NCBI RefSeq assembly: GCF_963678635.1
Contig: NC_087068.1
Location: 25,337,311 to 25,401,310, forward strand
Reading direction: 5' to 3'
Origin: Symsagittifera roscoffensis
Lineage: Eukaryota; Xenacoelomorpha; Acoela; Convolutidae
Length of the DNA: 64,000 nt
In this document: in pieces, positions 11,799 through 25,144 of the stretch
Numbering within the stretch: position 1 is the stretch's first letter
Layout of the letters: each line of letters starts with the position of its first letter
The notes under the pieces: generated by a model
Seen by the model: only the letters and a program-made list of their open reading frames with translations
Told to the model about the DNA's origin: nothing
Databases searched by the model: none
Program-made: the position numbers and the translations under genes

Positions 11799-11936
11799 AA
11801 TTGACTTATTCTTGCACATGTTTAAAAGTTGTTTAATAGTTCTCGTTTTTAAAAAATTTGCTCTGGCAAGGGAGCAAATTTTTTAAAAACGAGAACTATT
11901 AAACAACTTTTAAACATGTGCAAGAATAAGTCAATT
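11799..11936. repeat. Perfect 65-bp inverted repeat with 8-base spacer
   Basis: Arm 11799-11863 and arm 11872-11936 are exact reverse complements over all 65 positions, separated only by 'tggcaagg'. The transcript would fold into a 65-bp hairpin without a bulge. Flanking bases immediately stop matching. In a window where every other repeat is well diverged, zero mismatches implies a very recent event or active sequence homogenisation. Confidence 0.95.
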
Positions 11937-11956
11937 CTGCGAGGGCGACTTGACAG

Positions 11957-12300
11957 TTATATTTTTAGCATGTAAATTTTTCAATACAGTTGCACTAAAA
12001 TCATCTTATGTTTTTAGCATGTAAAGTTTTAAAAACGGTTGAACGAAAATCAGTTAATATGGGTTTTGTTACAAACGCTAAAAAAAGTTCGGATGCATTA
12101 AATGTATTCGATGAAAAATGTTGAAGATGTAGATTTTGAAATGATTTTTTTTTTAAAATCAAAATCTGAACTAAACCAAATAATTTATTTCCACGCATCG
12201 GTAGAGCAATTTCAAACATCGAAAAGCGACTAATAGTTATCAGAATTTAAAATCGGTAGAGCAATTTGAAACATCGAAAAGCGACTAATAGTTGTTAGAA
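11957..12300 (+). repeat. Two short tandem duplications
   Basis: At 11957-12055, 'tttttagcatgtaaa.tttt' with its trailing ~45 bases occurs twice. At 12196-12298, 'cggtagagcaattt.aaacatcgaaaagcg' with 'actaatagtt' occurs twice, about 54 bases apart. No coding signal is associated. Confidence 0.7.
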
Positions 12301-13435
12301 TGAAAATTTACTATTTAGAAAAAGCATACAGCGTTTGGAATGAAAACAAACGTCAAGTAAATTTTGAAATCTCAGATTGAAAACACAAAAGAGCTTATAA
12401 ATAAACTAGCGTATCACGCACCTGCAGTGCTACAAACAGGTTAATAGACAACTGCTTTTATACAATATATGGTAAAAAAACAAAAGCAATTGGACCGTAA
12501 CAATAGATGCAGTTATCCAATGACACTTTTGATTTCAAAAAATGAACGATAAAAAACTCAAAGGTTCTTTTAAAACTAAATGGTCAAATCTCAAAAGTTA
12601 CTGGGTTTCAGATTTTCGTATTTTGAACTCAAACAAAACCCAAAAAATGTCTTAACCATTGCAATATACGATAAAGCTTAAATGTGAAAAAAATCTTTGG
12701 GTAAATATGCAAAAATAATACATTGAACAAGCTTAAACATGGCGAGATAGTGAAACCCGCTTTTAAATATAAAGTAGATAGATTAGTATGAAAGGAAGCA
12801 AAGAGATTGTATACGAGACTCAAGGCAAACGTATAAGCTCTTTAATGACGTGAGTCGGAATTTTTTACCAATGTTATGGTCTGGTAGCATTGATTGAGCA
12901 TCTGCGAAATCTCAAAAAATAGCTGAAAAGTTCAATATATTTTTTTGTTTTAATAAGAATTAAGCAACAGAACGTGGTTCGCGGAAACCTTCAAAAAGCA
13001 GCGAATCCTTGAAAGCTGCTTACCCTGCAAATCCCTCTCGTATAAAATACTCTAAAGGTTTACTATAAAGGTTTAGAGCTAATTTACTTTTCTCGTTATT
13101 GAGCAGTATTATTACCCCTGCGATAAGCAAGGGTATTGCAATCGGGTACTAGATTTTTCCCCGTAAACAACTTTGTTACTAGATTTCAGCATCCATGCAG
13201 TACACGACATTCATGCAGTATGAGCGCCTTTTTGCGCTCATTGGTCTATTGCTCCCTCTGCGCATCCTTACTAGTGTATTTTTGCAATAAATTCGAAGTT
13301 CCATTTTTCGTAATGATATTTTTTTCGTTTTTTTTTTGAACTTTCGACTTGTCGCTTTCGCTTTATTTTTTGTGGGCTAAATTACCGCTTTGTTTTTACC
13401 ATTCAACTAGATCTCTTATTTGAATGTTATTTATG
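12301..13435. other. Unannotated stretch with one small hairpin
   Basis: AT-rich sequence without a gene. 'ccctgcgataagcaaggg' near 13,117 forms a short stem (TGC...GCA plus flanking C/G pairs). It resembles 'cccttgcgataagcaagg' near 47,102. 'gtactagatttttccccgtaaacaac' (13,145) resembles a segment near 31,148, so dispersed repeat remains are present. Confidence 0.4.
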
Positions 13436-13439
13436 GAGT

Positions 13440-16400
13440 TCAGAAGGCTAAATAAATCTGAATAAATTTACAACAGAAATTTTTGAATTTCTTGTTGAAC
13501 AATCGTTCGACTAAATTTATTGCACATGAATTCGAAAATGTGTTTAGCGCTCACCCCTTTTCTTCAATAGATTGATAACTTTTTCCTTTAACTATTAAAC
13601 ACTTTTGTTTTTGTCAAGAGGGTAAATGTAAATCATGAAAATTATCAGTATTTTACACCCCAAAACGTTCTGGTAGGAAAGAAACAAAAACAATTTTTCT
13701 GTTGTAACTTTTTAAAAGTTTTTTTTTGGTTTTATGGTTTCTTATTGTTTTTGTACCAAAAAAGCGTGGAGCGAGTGTTTTAGCTTTTTAAAATATCATT
13801 TGAAATCGATCTAATTGCGTATTGTTTCAATATGTCTAAAGTTTTCTTTAAAAACTCAGTTTCGAAAAAAGTCATAATTTTCTAGAATGTTTTTTCTTGC
13901 ATTTTGGACTTGGTTGCTTCTTCTGCGAAATAATATGGCGAGTGTCGTGCGATATAAATAATTATTTATGCCGTCCGAAATTTTTGAAAATTTTCTTGTT
14001 TTAGTTTTACTAACTTGCGTAATTGTTGTTAGAATTGTTTTTATCAACTATTCGTATTTGATAAGTTTGATGTTTTTGGGTTGTTTTTTTGGATATGATT
14101 TTTTCATAGGTCTTCTTCGAGTTGTTTCTTAAAGTTTTTGGTTTTTTTTCTATTTGATTAGTTTTTTTTTTCATTTTCGTTTTTCATTTTAATCTTAGTT
14201 CATGGCAAGCACCGGATAGGGCCTTTTCTTATTTTTAAGTTTCTGCAGCCTTTATTATTCTAATAATTTAGGTAATTGATTTTTTATTATTTGAAATATG
14301 TTTTTCCTTTAATTTTTTTTCAGTCGATTTCTTTGAAACCTTTTTTCTTACTTTTCCTTTGAAACCTCCATTTACATCTGTGAACTTTCTTTTTTTCGAA
14401 CCTAAGACGCAAATGTTGGTGCCACTTTTGCGGCACTTTTATAGCTTATTGAAAGCATGTGCTCTGACTTCCGATTACTTATAGGTTTACACAGTTGATG
14501 CATTTCTAAGTCATAAAATGTACCAAAAAAAGGTATTTGTTTCAAACAACAAAATTAAATACTCCAGTTCAGAATTTTTCCAACTCAGTAAATCGCGCAT
14601 TTTTTTGAAATTTGTAATTTACCTAAAATGTGGCTTTTTGCTTTGCGTTTTTTTTTTACATGAAAAATTTTGCCTTTTTGTATTTTGTGCTCTTTTTGCT
14701 GCATCGAATTGTCAATTTATTAGCATATTCGACCACATTTTTTGCTCATGAATTCGAAAATGTTTTAAGCGCTCACCGTTTTTCAATAGATTGAAATTTT
14801 CCTCTTAAATTATTAAACAGTTCTGTTTTTTTTGTCATGAGGGTAAATGTAAATCCTGCAAAATATCAGTACTTTTACACGCCAAAACTTTCTGGTAGAA
14901 AAGAAACATAAAAAGAGTTTTTCTGTTAAAATTTTTTAGTTCAATTATACTTTTAGATTTATAGTATCGTATTGTTTTTGTAGTATACTTGCGTGGAGCG
15001 AGTCTTAGTGTTATTGAGTGTGGTGTGTTTATGGTTCGTGAAATTTCATTTGAAATCCATCTAATTGCGTATTGTTTTAATGTCTTGAATTTTCTTTTAA
15101 ATTTCGTAGTTTCGATTGCAAATGTTTTTTCTTGCATTTGGATTCGGTTGCTTCTTTGCGAAATAATGTGGCGATTGTCGTACAAGATTAAAATCTTTGT
15201 TTCTGCTGGCCGAAATTTTTTGAAAAGTTTTACTAACGTGCGTATTCGTTGTTGCAATTGTTTTATCAACTATTCGTAGTTGATAATTTTGATGTTTTTG
15301 GGTTGATTTTATAGATATTAATTTTTCGTAGGTCTTCTGCGGGTTGTTGTTTGTGACAATTTTTAAACTTTTTTCTGAATATTTTTTGATTTTTTTTCTA
15401 TTTGGTTATTTTTTTCATTTTCATTTTTCATTTTAATCTTACTTCATGGCAAGAAACGGATTAGGCCTTTTCGTATCTTCAAGTTTGCGCGTAGGACATG
15501 CAGGTTGTTTGATCGTATGATTTCAAGCAAGTTTTTTTGAAATTAAATAGGATTTTTTTGATAATTTGACCGAGTTTTTTTTTCGTTTCCCTTCATTTGT
15601 TCTGAGTGAGAAATGAATGGACTTAGTGTAGCCCCGATCGTTCTTATGTTTGAGGTAATTCATTTCTATAGGAATTGAAGTCTGTTTTTCCTCTACTTTT
15701 TACCCTACGATTTATTCAAAACGTTTTTTTTTTCGTTTTTTTCCTTTGAAACCTATCTTTACACTTGCGAACTTTCTTTTTTTTCCGAACTTAGAAGCAA
15801 ATATCGGGAAACTTTTGGGGAACCTTTACAGCTTAGCGATGGCATGTGTTTTGACTTTCGAATACGAATAACTTTACACAGTTGATTCATTTCTAATTCA
15901 TCAAGTATACCGAAAAAAGCTATTTGTTTCAATCAACATAACAATAATAAAAACTCGATTTCAGAGTTTTTCCAACTCATTTTATCGCTCAATTTTTGAA
16001 ACGCATAATTTACACAAATGGTGGCTTTATGCTTAGGGTTTTTTACATGCAAAGTTGTGTCTTTTTGTATTTGGTGCTACTAAATACAGGTAGCGCTCAC
16101 CCCTTTTTTCAGTAGAATAATAATTTTTTCCTTTAATTCTTAAATTTTTTGTGTTATGTTGTCAAGCAGGTAAATGTAGATCATGAAAATTGTCAGTAAT
16201 TTCACACGCAAAACCTTCTGGTAGAAAAGAAACAAAAAGTTTTTTCTCTTACATATTTTTTTAAAGTTTTCTTTGGTTTTATGGTTTCTTATTGTTTTTG
16301 TACTAAAAATGCGTGGAGCGAGTCTTAGTTTTAGTAAGTGTGGAGTGTTTTTGGTTCGTAAAATTTCATTTGAAATCGATCTAATTGCGTATTGTTTTAG

Positions 16401-19400
16401 TATGTCTTGAATTTTCTTTAAAAATTCGTAGTTTCGAATGCAAATGTTTTTTTCTTGCAGTTTGGAATCGGTTGCTTCTTGTGCGAAATAATGTGGCAAG
16501 TGTCGTACAATATTAAAATATTTGTTTCTGCCGGCCGAAATTTTTTTTGAAAGTTTTCTTTTTTTAGTTTTACTAACGTGCGTATTCGTTTTTAGAATTG
16601 TTTCACAACTTTTCATATTTGATAAGTTTGATGTCTTTCGGATGATTTTATTGGTATTATTTTTCGTAGGTCTTCTGCAATTTTTAAACTTTTTTCTGAA
16701 TATTTTTTGATTTTTTTTCTATTCGGTTTTTTTTCATTTTCATCTTAGTTCATGGCGAGAAACGGATTGGGCCTTTTTGTATCTTGAAGTTTGCGCGTAG
16801 GACACGCAGGTTGTTTGATTGTATGATTTTAAGCAAGGTTTTTGAAATTAATTAGGATTTTTTTGATCATTTGACCGAGTTTTTTTTTATCGTTTCCATT
16901 TATTTGTTCTGAAAAATAAATGGACTAAGTGTAGCCCCGATCGTTCTTATGTTTGAGGTAATTCAATTCTATAGGAATTGAAGTATTTTTTTCCTCTACT
17001 TTTTAGCCTACGATTTATTCAAAATGTTTTTTTTTGTTATTTTCTTTTGAAACATATCTTTACACTCGCGAACTATCTTTTTTTTCCGAACTTAGTAGCA
17101 AATATTGGGGCACTTTCGGGGAAGCTTTACAGCTGATCGATGGCATGTGTTTTGACTTTCGAATACTAATAAGTTTGCACAGTTGATGCTTTTCTAATTC
17201 ATCAAATGTACCGAAAAAAGCTATTTGTTTCAATCAACATAACAATAATAAGAACTCGATTTCATAGTTTTTCAAAATCATTCTATCGCGCATTTTTTTG
17301 AAATGCATAATTTACACAAATTGTGGCTTTTTGCTCAGCGTTTTTTTATGCAAAATTGTGTCTTTTTGTATTTGGTGCTACTTTTGCTGCATCGAATTGG
17401 CAACATATTAACATAATCGACCATATTTGTTGCACATGAATTCGAAAATATAGGTAGCGCTCACCCCTTTTTTCTATAGAATAATAATTTTTTTCCTTTA
17501 ATTTTTATTTTTTTTTGTGTTATTTTGTCAAGCAGGTAAATGTAGATCATAAAAATTGTCAGTATTTTCACACGCAAAACCTTCGATTTTTCCAACTCAG
17601 TAAATCGCGCATTTTTTTGAAATTTGTAATTTACACAAAATGTGGCTTTTTGCTTTGCGTTTTTTTGACATGAAAAATTGTGCCTTTTTGTATTTTGTGC
17701 TCTTTTTGCTGCATCGAATTGTCAATTTATTAGCATATTCGACCACATTTTTTGCTCATGAATTCGAAAATGTATTAAGCGCTCACCGTTTTTCAATAGA
17801 TTGAAATTTTCCTCTTAAATTATTAAACAGTTCTGTTTCTTTGTCATGAGGGTAAATGTAAATCCTGCAAAATATCAGTACTTTTACACGCCAAAACGTT
17901 CTGGTAGAAAAGAAACATAAAAAAGTTTTTCTGTGAGAAGTTTTTTGTTCAGTTATTTTTTTAGATTTATAGTATCTTATTGTTTTTGTAGTATAATTGC
18001 GTGGAGCGAGTCTTAGTGTTATTGAGTGTGGTGTGTTTATGGTTCGTAAAATTTCATTTGAAATCCATCTAATTGCGTATTTTTTTAATGTCTTGAATTT
18101 TCTTTTAAATTTCGTAGTTTCGATTGCGAATGTTTTTTCTTGCATTTGGATTCGGTTGCTTCTTTGCGAAATAATGTGGCGAGTGTCGTACAATATTAAA
18201 ATCTTTGTTTCTGCCGGCCGAAATTTTTTGAAAGTTTTCTTTTTAGTTTTATTAACGTGCGTATTCGTTGTTACAATTGTTTTATCAACTATTCATATTT
18301 GATAATTTTGATGTTTTTGGGTTGATTTTATAGGTATTATTTTTCGTAGGTCTTCTGCAGTTTTTAAACTTTTTCTGAATATTTTTTGATTTTTTTCTAT
18401 TTGGTTATTTTTTTCATTTTCATCTTAGTTCATGGCGAGAAACGGATTGGGCGTTTTTGTATCTTGAAGTTTGCGCGTAGGACACGCAGGTTGTTTGATT
18501 GTATGATTTAAGCAAGTTTTTTTGAAATTGAATAGGATTTTTTTGATCATTTGACCGAGTTTTTTTTTCGTTTCCATTTATTTGTTCTGAGTAAGAAATG
18601 AATGGACTTAGTGTAGCCCCGATCGTTCTTATGTTTGAGGTAATTCATTTCTATGGGAATTGAAGTCTGTTTTTCCTCTACTTTTTAGCCTACGATTTAT
18701 TCCAAATGTTTTTTTTTCGTTTTTTCCTTTGAAACCTATCTTCACACTTGCGAAACTTCTTTTTTTTCCGAACTTAGAAGCAAATATTGGGAAACTTTTG
18801 GGGAAACTTTACAGCTTAGCGATGGCATGTGTTTTGACTTGCGAATACTAATAACTTTACACAGTTGATGCATTTCTAATTCATCAAATATACCGAAAAA
18901 ACCTATTTGTTTCAATCAACATAACAATAATAAAAACTCGATTTCAGAGTTTTTCCAACTCATTTTATCGCTCATTTTTTGAAATGCATAACTTTCACAA
19001 ATTGTGGCTTTTTGCTTAGCGTTTATTACATGCAAAATTGTGTCTTTTTGTTTTTGTTGCTACTTTTGCTGCATCGAATCGGCACAATATTAACATAATC
19101 GACCATATTTGTTGCACATGAATTCGAAAATATAGTAGCGCTCACCTCTTTTTTCAGTAGAATAATAATTTTTTCCTTTAATTGTTAAATTTTTCGTGTT
19201 ATTTTGTCAAGCAGGTAAATGTAGATCATGAAAATTGTCAGTAATTTCACACGCAAAACCTTCTGGTAGAAAAGAAATAAAAAGTTTTTTCTCTTATATA
19301 TTTTTTAAAAGTTTTCTTTGGTTTTATGGTTTCTTATTGTTTTTGTACTAAAAATGCGTGGAGCGAGTCTTAGTGTTAGTAAGTGTGGATTGTTTTTGGT

Positions 19401-22255
19401 TCGTAAAATTTCATTTGAAATCGATCTAATTGCGTATTGTTTTAATATGTCTTGAATTTTCTTTTAAAATTCGTAGTTTCGAATGCAAAATGTTTTTTTC
19501 TTGCAGTTTGGAATCGGTTGCTTCTTCTGCGAAATAAAGTGGCGAGTGTCGTACAATATTAAAATATTTGTTTCTGCCGGCCGAAATTTTTTTTTGAAAG
19601 TTTTCTTTTTTTAGTTTTACTAACGTGCGTATTCGTTTTTAGAATTGTTTCATCAACTTTTCATATTTGATAAGTTTGATGTCTTTGGGTTGATTTTATA
19701 GGTATTATTTTTCGTAGGTCTTCTGCAATTTTTAAACTTTTTTCTGAGTGTTTTTTGATTTTTTTTCTATTTGGTTATTTTTTTCATTTTCATCTTAGTT
19801 CATGGCGAGAAACGGATTGGGCCTTTTTGTATCTTGAAGTTGGCGCGTAGGACACGCAGGTTGTTTGATTGTATGATTTTAAGCAAGTTTTTTGAAATTA
19901 ATTAGGATTATTTTGATCATTTGACCGAGTTTTTTTTATCGTTTCCATTTATTTGTTCTGAAAAATAAATGGACTAAGTGTAGCCCCGATCGTTCTTATG
20001 TTTGAGGTAATTCAATTCTATAGGAATTGAAGTATTTTTTTCCTCTACTTTTTAGCCTACGATTTATTCAAAATGTTTTTTTTTTGGTTATTTTCTTTTG
20101 AAACATATCTTTACACTCGCGAACTATCTTTTTTTCCGAACTTAGTAGCAAATATTGGGGCACTTTCGGGGAAGCTTTACAGCTTATCGATGGCATGTGT
20201 TTTGACTTTCGAATACTAATAAGTTTGCACAGTTGATGCTTTTCTAATTCATCAAATGTACCGAAAAAAGCTATTTGTTTCAATCAACATAACAATAATA
20301 AAAACTCGATTTCATAGTTTTTCAAAATCATAATATCGCGCATTTTTTTGAAACGCATAATTTACACAAATTGTAGCTTTTTGCTTAGCGTTTTTTCATG
20401 CTAAATTGTGTCTTTTTGTATTTAGTGCTACTTTTGCTGCATCGAATTGGCAACATATTAACATAATCGACCATATTTGTTGGATACGAATTCGAAAATT
20501 TAGGTAGCGCTCACCCCTTTTTTCTATGGAATAATAATTTTTTTCCTTTAATTTTTAACTTTTTTGTGTTATTTTGTCAAGCAGGTAAATGTAGATCATG
20601 AAAATTGTCAGTATTTTCACACGCAAAACCTTCTGGTAGAAAAGAAACAAAAATATTTTTTCTGTTATATCTTTTTTTGGTTCTATGGTTTCTTATTGTT
20701 TTTGTACTAAAAATGCGTGGAGCGAGTCTTAGTGTTAGTAAGTGTGGTGTTTTAGGTTCGTAGAATTCCATTTGAAATCGATCTAATTGCGTATTGTTTC
20801 AATATGTCTAAAATTTTCTTTAAAAATTCAGCTTCGAAAAAAAGTCTAGAATATATTTCTAGAAAGTTTTTTCTTGCATTTTGGACTTGATTGCTTCTGC
20901 TGCGAAAAAATGTGGCGGGTGTCGTACGATATTCAAATATTTGTTTATGCCGGCTGAAGTTTTTGAAAGTTATCTTGTTTTGGTTTTACTAACGTGCGTA
21001 ATTGTTGTTAAAATTGTTTTTATCAATTATTCGTATTTGATAAGTTTGATGTCTTTGGGTCGTTTTTTTTTAAGATATGAATCTTTCATATGCCTTCTTC
21101 GAGTTTTTGTTTAGGACAATTTTTAAACTTTTTTCTTAGTATTTTTTGATTTTTTCTATTTGGTTAGTTTTTTTTTTTATTTCATTTTCAGTTTAATCTT
21201 AGTTCATGGCAAGCAACAGATAGGGGCTTGTCTTATCTTTAATTTTGCGCATAGGACATATGCAGGTTGTTTGATTGTATGTTTTCAAGGAAGTTAATGA
21301 AATAAATTTGGATTTTTTTGATCATTCGACCGAGTTTGTTTATCGTTTCCATCTATTTGTTTTGAGTGAGAAATGAGTGGCCTTTGTGCAGCCCCGATCA
21401 TTCTTGCAATTTAGATAATTGATTTTTATTTACTTGAAATATGTTTTTCCTTCAATTTTTTTCCAGACAATTTCTTTGATAAATTTTTTCTTACTTTTCC
21501 TTTGAAACCTCACTTTACACCTGTGAATTTTTTTTTCGAACCCAAGTCCCAATAATTGCTGCCACATTTGTGGCACTTTCACAGCTTATTGAAAGCATGT
21601 GCTTTGACTTCCGAATACTAATAGGTTTACACAGTTGATGCATTTCTAATTTATCAAATGTACCGAAAAAAGCTTTTTGTTTCAAACAATATATACTCCA
21701 TTTCAGAATTTTTCCAACTCAATATATCGCGCATTATTTTGAAATGCGTAATTTACACAAGTTGTGGCTTTATGCTCTGCGTTTTTGTACATGCTAAATT
21801 GTGCCTTTTTTTATTTGGTGCTCTTTTTGCTGCATCGAATTGTCAATTTATTAGCATATTCGACCAAATTTTTTGCTCATGAATTCGAAAATGTATTTAG
21901 CGCTCACCGTTTTTAATAGATTGAAATTTTGCTCTTTAATTATCAATTACTTCTGTTTCTTTGTCAAAAGGGTAAATGTAATTCCTGAAAATTATCAGTA
22001 TTTTTACACGCCAAAACTTTCTGGTAGAAAAGAAACATAAAAAGAATTTTTCTCTTAGAAGTTTTTTGTTCAGTTTTAGTTTTGGATTTAGTTTATTGTT
22101 TTTGTACTATAAAAGCGTGGAGCGAATCTTAGTGTTATTGAGTGTGGTGTGTTTTAGGTTCATAAAATTTCATTTGAAATCGATCTAATTGCGTTTTGTT
22201 TTAATATGTCTTAAATTTTCTTTATATGCATTCGAACTTATGAATTTTTAAAGAA
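13440..22255 (+). repeat. ~1.35 kb satellite array with higher-order structure
   Basis: Seven units are marked by 'gcgtggagcgag' at about 13,767, 14,991, 16,311, 18,000, 19,356, 20,714 and 22,113. Each also holds 'gaattcgaaaat..gcgctcacc', 'gaaattttttga', 'catggc.ag.aacgg', 'gtagccccgatc' and 'cacagttgatgc'. Three subtypes can be told apart, in the order C-A-B-A-B-C-A(truncated). The segment about 14,577-17,584 (A-B) is repeated at about 17,585-20,640. A junction at 17,584 drops from the B unit straight into an A unit. The many 60-160 codon frames on both strands are satellite read-through, not genes. The last unit ends in a ~27-base inverted scrap (22,228-22,255). Confidence 0.85.
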
Positions 22256-23880
22256 TGTATTTGATCTTCTATCTGGTACTTTCGCCAGTGAACAGACATA
22301 GATTCAGCGTGTCTGCTTTTTCAATTTCCGTTGGGATCGAAAATTGTCTTATGTGGATAGTATATTTACATACTCCGATTTGTTAATTTTTGTTCGTTTT
22401 TCAAAATTTCATCGACTTAAAAGTTTTTGTCGTATTTTTTATCGGCTTTGTGCCCTTCATTTTTTGTTGTATGAATTACTAAGTTGCTTAGGTGTGCGTA
22501 TTTGTATCTGATTTGAGGAAGATGAATTGACTTTTTTGTCGTGTTTTTTAAAATATTTTTCCGGCTCAATGGTTGTCTTCTTAAATATTGTCGGCTATGT
22601 GACTCCTTCGAAAATATTTTTTTGCGATGCCTATTTAACATTCAATTGTCTTATTTGAAATTTTTTTTTCAAAAAGAACTTTATTTATGACAAATTGCAA
22701 CAAACATGAAAATTGTGAGTTCTTGTTTTTTTTTGACATTTTTGCCGGGCCTCAGTTTTCGTTAGATTCAATGCCCACTTAATATGCATGCTATGTTTGA
22801 ATTGTATTGCAAATCCTGCGAAGCTTTGCTCTGCCTATGTACAAAATTTTTTCACGCTCAAGTTTGATTTTTCGCGATTTGACCATTGATATCTCTTTAA
22901 GTGGAGTTCATTTTTTTTGTTGAAAGGAAAGCAAACGGAACTGTCGAACAGTAAAACTGTGAAGATCACAAAAAACGTAAATAACTTCTAATTTCGGAAG
23001 AAGATTTCAGTGCTTAGGTTTCTCACTGAAATAAAAGATTACGTATTGATGCAGTTTTCTCACGTAGGTTTAATTTTGAGAAAAACTATCGAATACAATT
23101 TGTTCTTGAAATTTAAAGAGCGGTAAGCACAAAATTTATAATTTTTGAAATTCGCAAGTTGAAGCATTTCAGCAAAACAACGCAAGGAAACAAAAAACTG
23201 ACTTGTTTTTTTAAAAACCTTCGTTTGCTTGCGTTCATTGACCTTATGTTTCAATTTCGGAATATCAAGTATTCTGTTGGTCTTCGGGTTAACCATCGGC
23301 TTGAGCTCTAGATTTTTCAATTTGACAATTGGAGATAAACATGTATTTTCCGAGTTGAGGTACTTTGATTCAAGTGTATATTTTCACTCAAAATCAGGTA
23401 ACGCTAAGAAACGCCATACAGGTTCGATTGAATGAAAATTTCAATTTACTTTTTGCAGTGTATGAATTTTAATCATTTTGAAATTTTTCTAGGGCTCCGA
23501 CGCTCTTTTTTTGTCTTGTTTTCTTTTCACGACTGTTTTGAAAAAAAAAACAATTTATTGTTGTTCAAAATCATATAATCTGTTGAAACTATTTTTAATT
23601 AGCTCACGATCAATCTCTCAGTCTCCCTTCCTCCCAAAAAATGAAACTGTAATCCGTCTTTTTTTGAAATTCTTTTTAAGATGGCAACAATGTTCTGACC
23701 TTTTGTTGCTAACTACAGCAACGGTCTACTCTTTCTATATTTTCTATTCGCTAGATTGATATGTCACTGTCAACAATATGTTATTACTGAAAAAACAGAT
23801 GTGTCGAAAAAACAGCTGAATTTGGAGGTCTTCCTCGTCTTCGTTTATTGGAACAAAACGAGTTGGCAGAAAAGCTTTTG
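22256..23880. other. Unannotated stretch with a decayed dispersed repeat
   Basis: No gene is supported. About 22,920-23,260 is an old copy of the 10-kb/51-kb repeat: fragments such as 'cttctaattt', 'ttgatgcagttttctcacgt' and 'gcttgcgttcatt' are in the same order. The rest shows nothing I recognise. Open frames at 23,229-23,947 lack family motifs. Confidence 0.4.
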
Positions 23881-23955
23881 GGTCGGTCACCTTAATGTAT
23901 TTCGCGCTCACCCGCTACAATCCGAAAATGTATTTCGGTCACCTTAATGTATTTG

Positions 23956-24757
23956 GTAAACCCGCTACAATCCCCTTTCCCTCAAAAAAATGCCTCCGCG
24001 CGCCACTGATGCCTCCCCTTCCCCGCCCCTGAGCAGCTATCGTTACTATTGATGTCTGTTTCTATCAATAATGTCGCTTTCAGACTTCGAATTAGCCAAC
24101 TTAGTCTCAATGAGTCAAAATCAGCAGTAATTTTCACATATCAGATATTTGAGACAATAAAGTTACCGCAGTAAAGTTAAAATCAAATTAGATATGGCGG
24201 CAGAAGTCAATGATCATCAACAGTTACTATCTATGTCGGTGTTATTAGACAATAATGGAGGTCTTTTTAAAACACCGGTGATTTTTTATTGCTACTCCGT
24301 AAAAAAACTTCCTTATTAGGAAGTAAAAGATCTTCACTGCCCTAATGTCTGAAATCTTCATCTAATTGGCATTATTAGTCTTATTTCTCGCTACTTGGCA
24401 ACGTCAGTTTGCCTTCAAGTCTCAAGTTCTTTTAAACTGACCATGGAGTCCAATTACTTCCGATTTGGTATCAAATTTATACTGGACTGGCATTGAATGC
24501 GAGTCCATCGTGTTACTTAAGACTTTTTCCTTGCTGCTAATTTGCAACTGAAAACTACCAAATAACTGAATACTGAAACTCACAGGTTAGTTATAATATA
24601 CTTCTGGTATGAAATTAATAGCACTATATATGTTAACTAATTGAAGCAATGTTTCCGTGTCCCAACATTATTGCACATCAGTCTTGCAAATTTTTTTTAA
24701 ACATCAGTGGCGCGCGGAGGCTTTTTTTTTGAGGGAAAGGGGATTGTAGTGGGTTTT
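23956..24757. repeat. MITE-like pair of ~50-bp inverted arms
   Basis: Left arm 23,957-24,010 and right arm 24,702-24,757 are near-perfect reverse complements over about 52 bases. They include 'ctacaatcccctttccctc' and 'cctccgcgcgccactgatg'. About 690 bases lie between them with no ORF. The word CAGTGGCG, which starts many hAT-type elements, sits at the inner edge of both arms and points outward. The pair may therefore be two element ends back to back rather than one element. A direct duplicate of 'ggtcaccttaatgtatttcg' precedes the left arm (23,884-23,957). Confidence 0.65.
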
Positions 24758-25110
24758 CGAAAACTATCTGGGCAAGTTAGTCGATGTTTTTTAGGTCGAA
24801 TACTGTGGTTTTTCCCAGCTTTCCCAAAACACTATACACATTATTTGGAGCACAAAAAATCTTTAAAAAAAAACAGATAAAAAATGCTGCTTGGAACGTT
24901 CTCGCTCAACAATATTAGTGTCTGCTGGCGCCAAAGGTGCCCTTGGAAATTTTTAAGTGTTGGACAAAAATTGCTGACACAAAATAGTTCAAAGTTATTC
25001 CGGCTCCTCCCTTCCCCCTTCCTCGCCATGCTATTATCAAACATGTTTTGTACTTGTACTCTAATTTTGGGACTGGAGGAAGTTTAGTATAAATGAAGGA
25101 TTTATTTACA

Positions 25111-25116
25111 GTGTAA
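25111..25116 (-). terminator. AATAAA poly(A) signal of the bZIP gene
   Basis: Read on the - strand, AATAAA lies 28 bases beyond the TGA stop of the bZIP coding exon. It is the only canonical signal close to the stop and fits a short 3' UTR. Confidence 0.6.
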
Positions 25117-25144
25117 TTATTATGCACCATATCGGTTCTTTCCT

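Noticed and set aside
14835-15269. 144-codon - strand frame, and similar ones at 16,140-16,616 and 17,783-18,193, as a gene family
   Set aside because: These are the same satellite monomer read in the same frame. The frames break at different places in each monomer, both strands are open, and there is no family motif.
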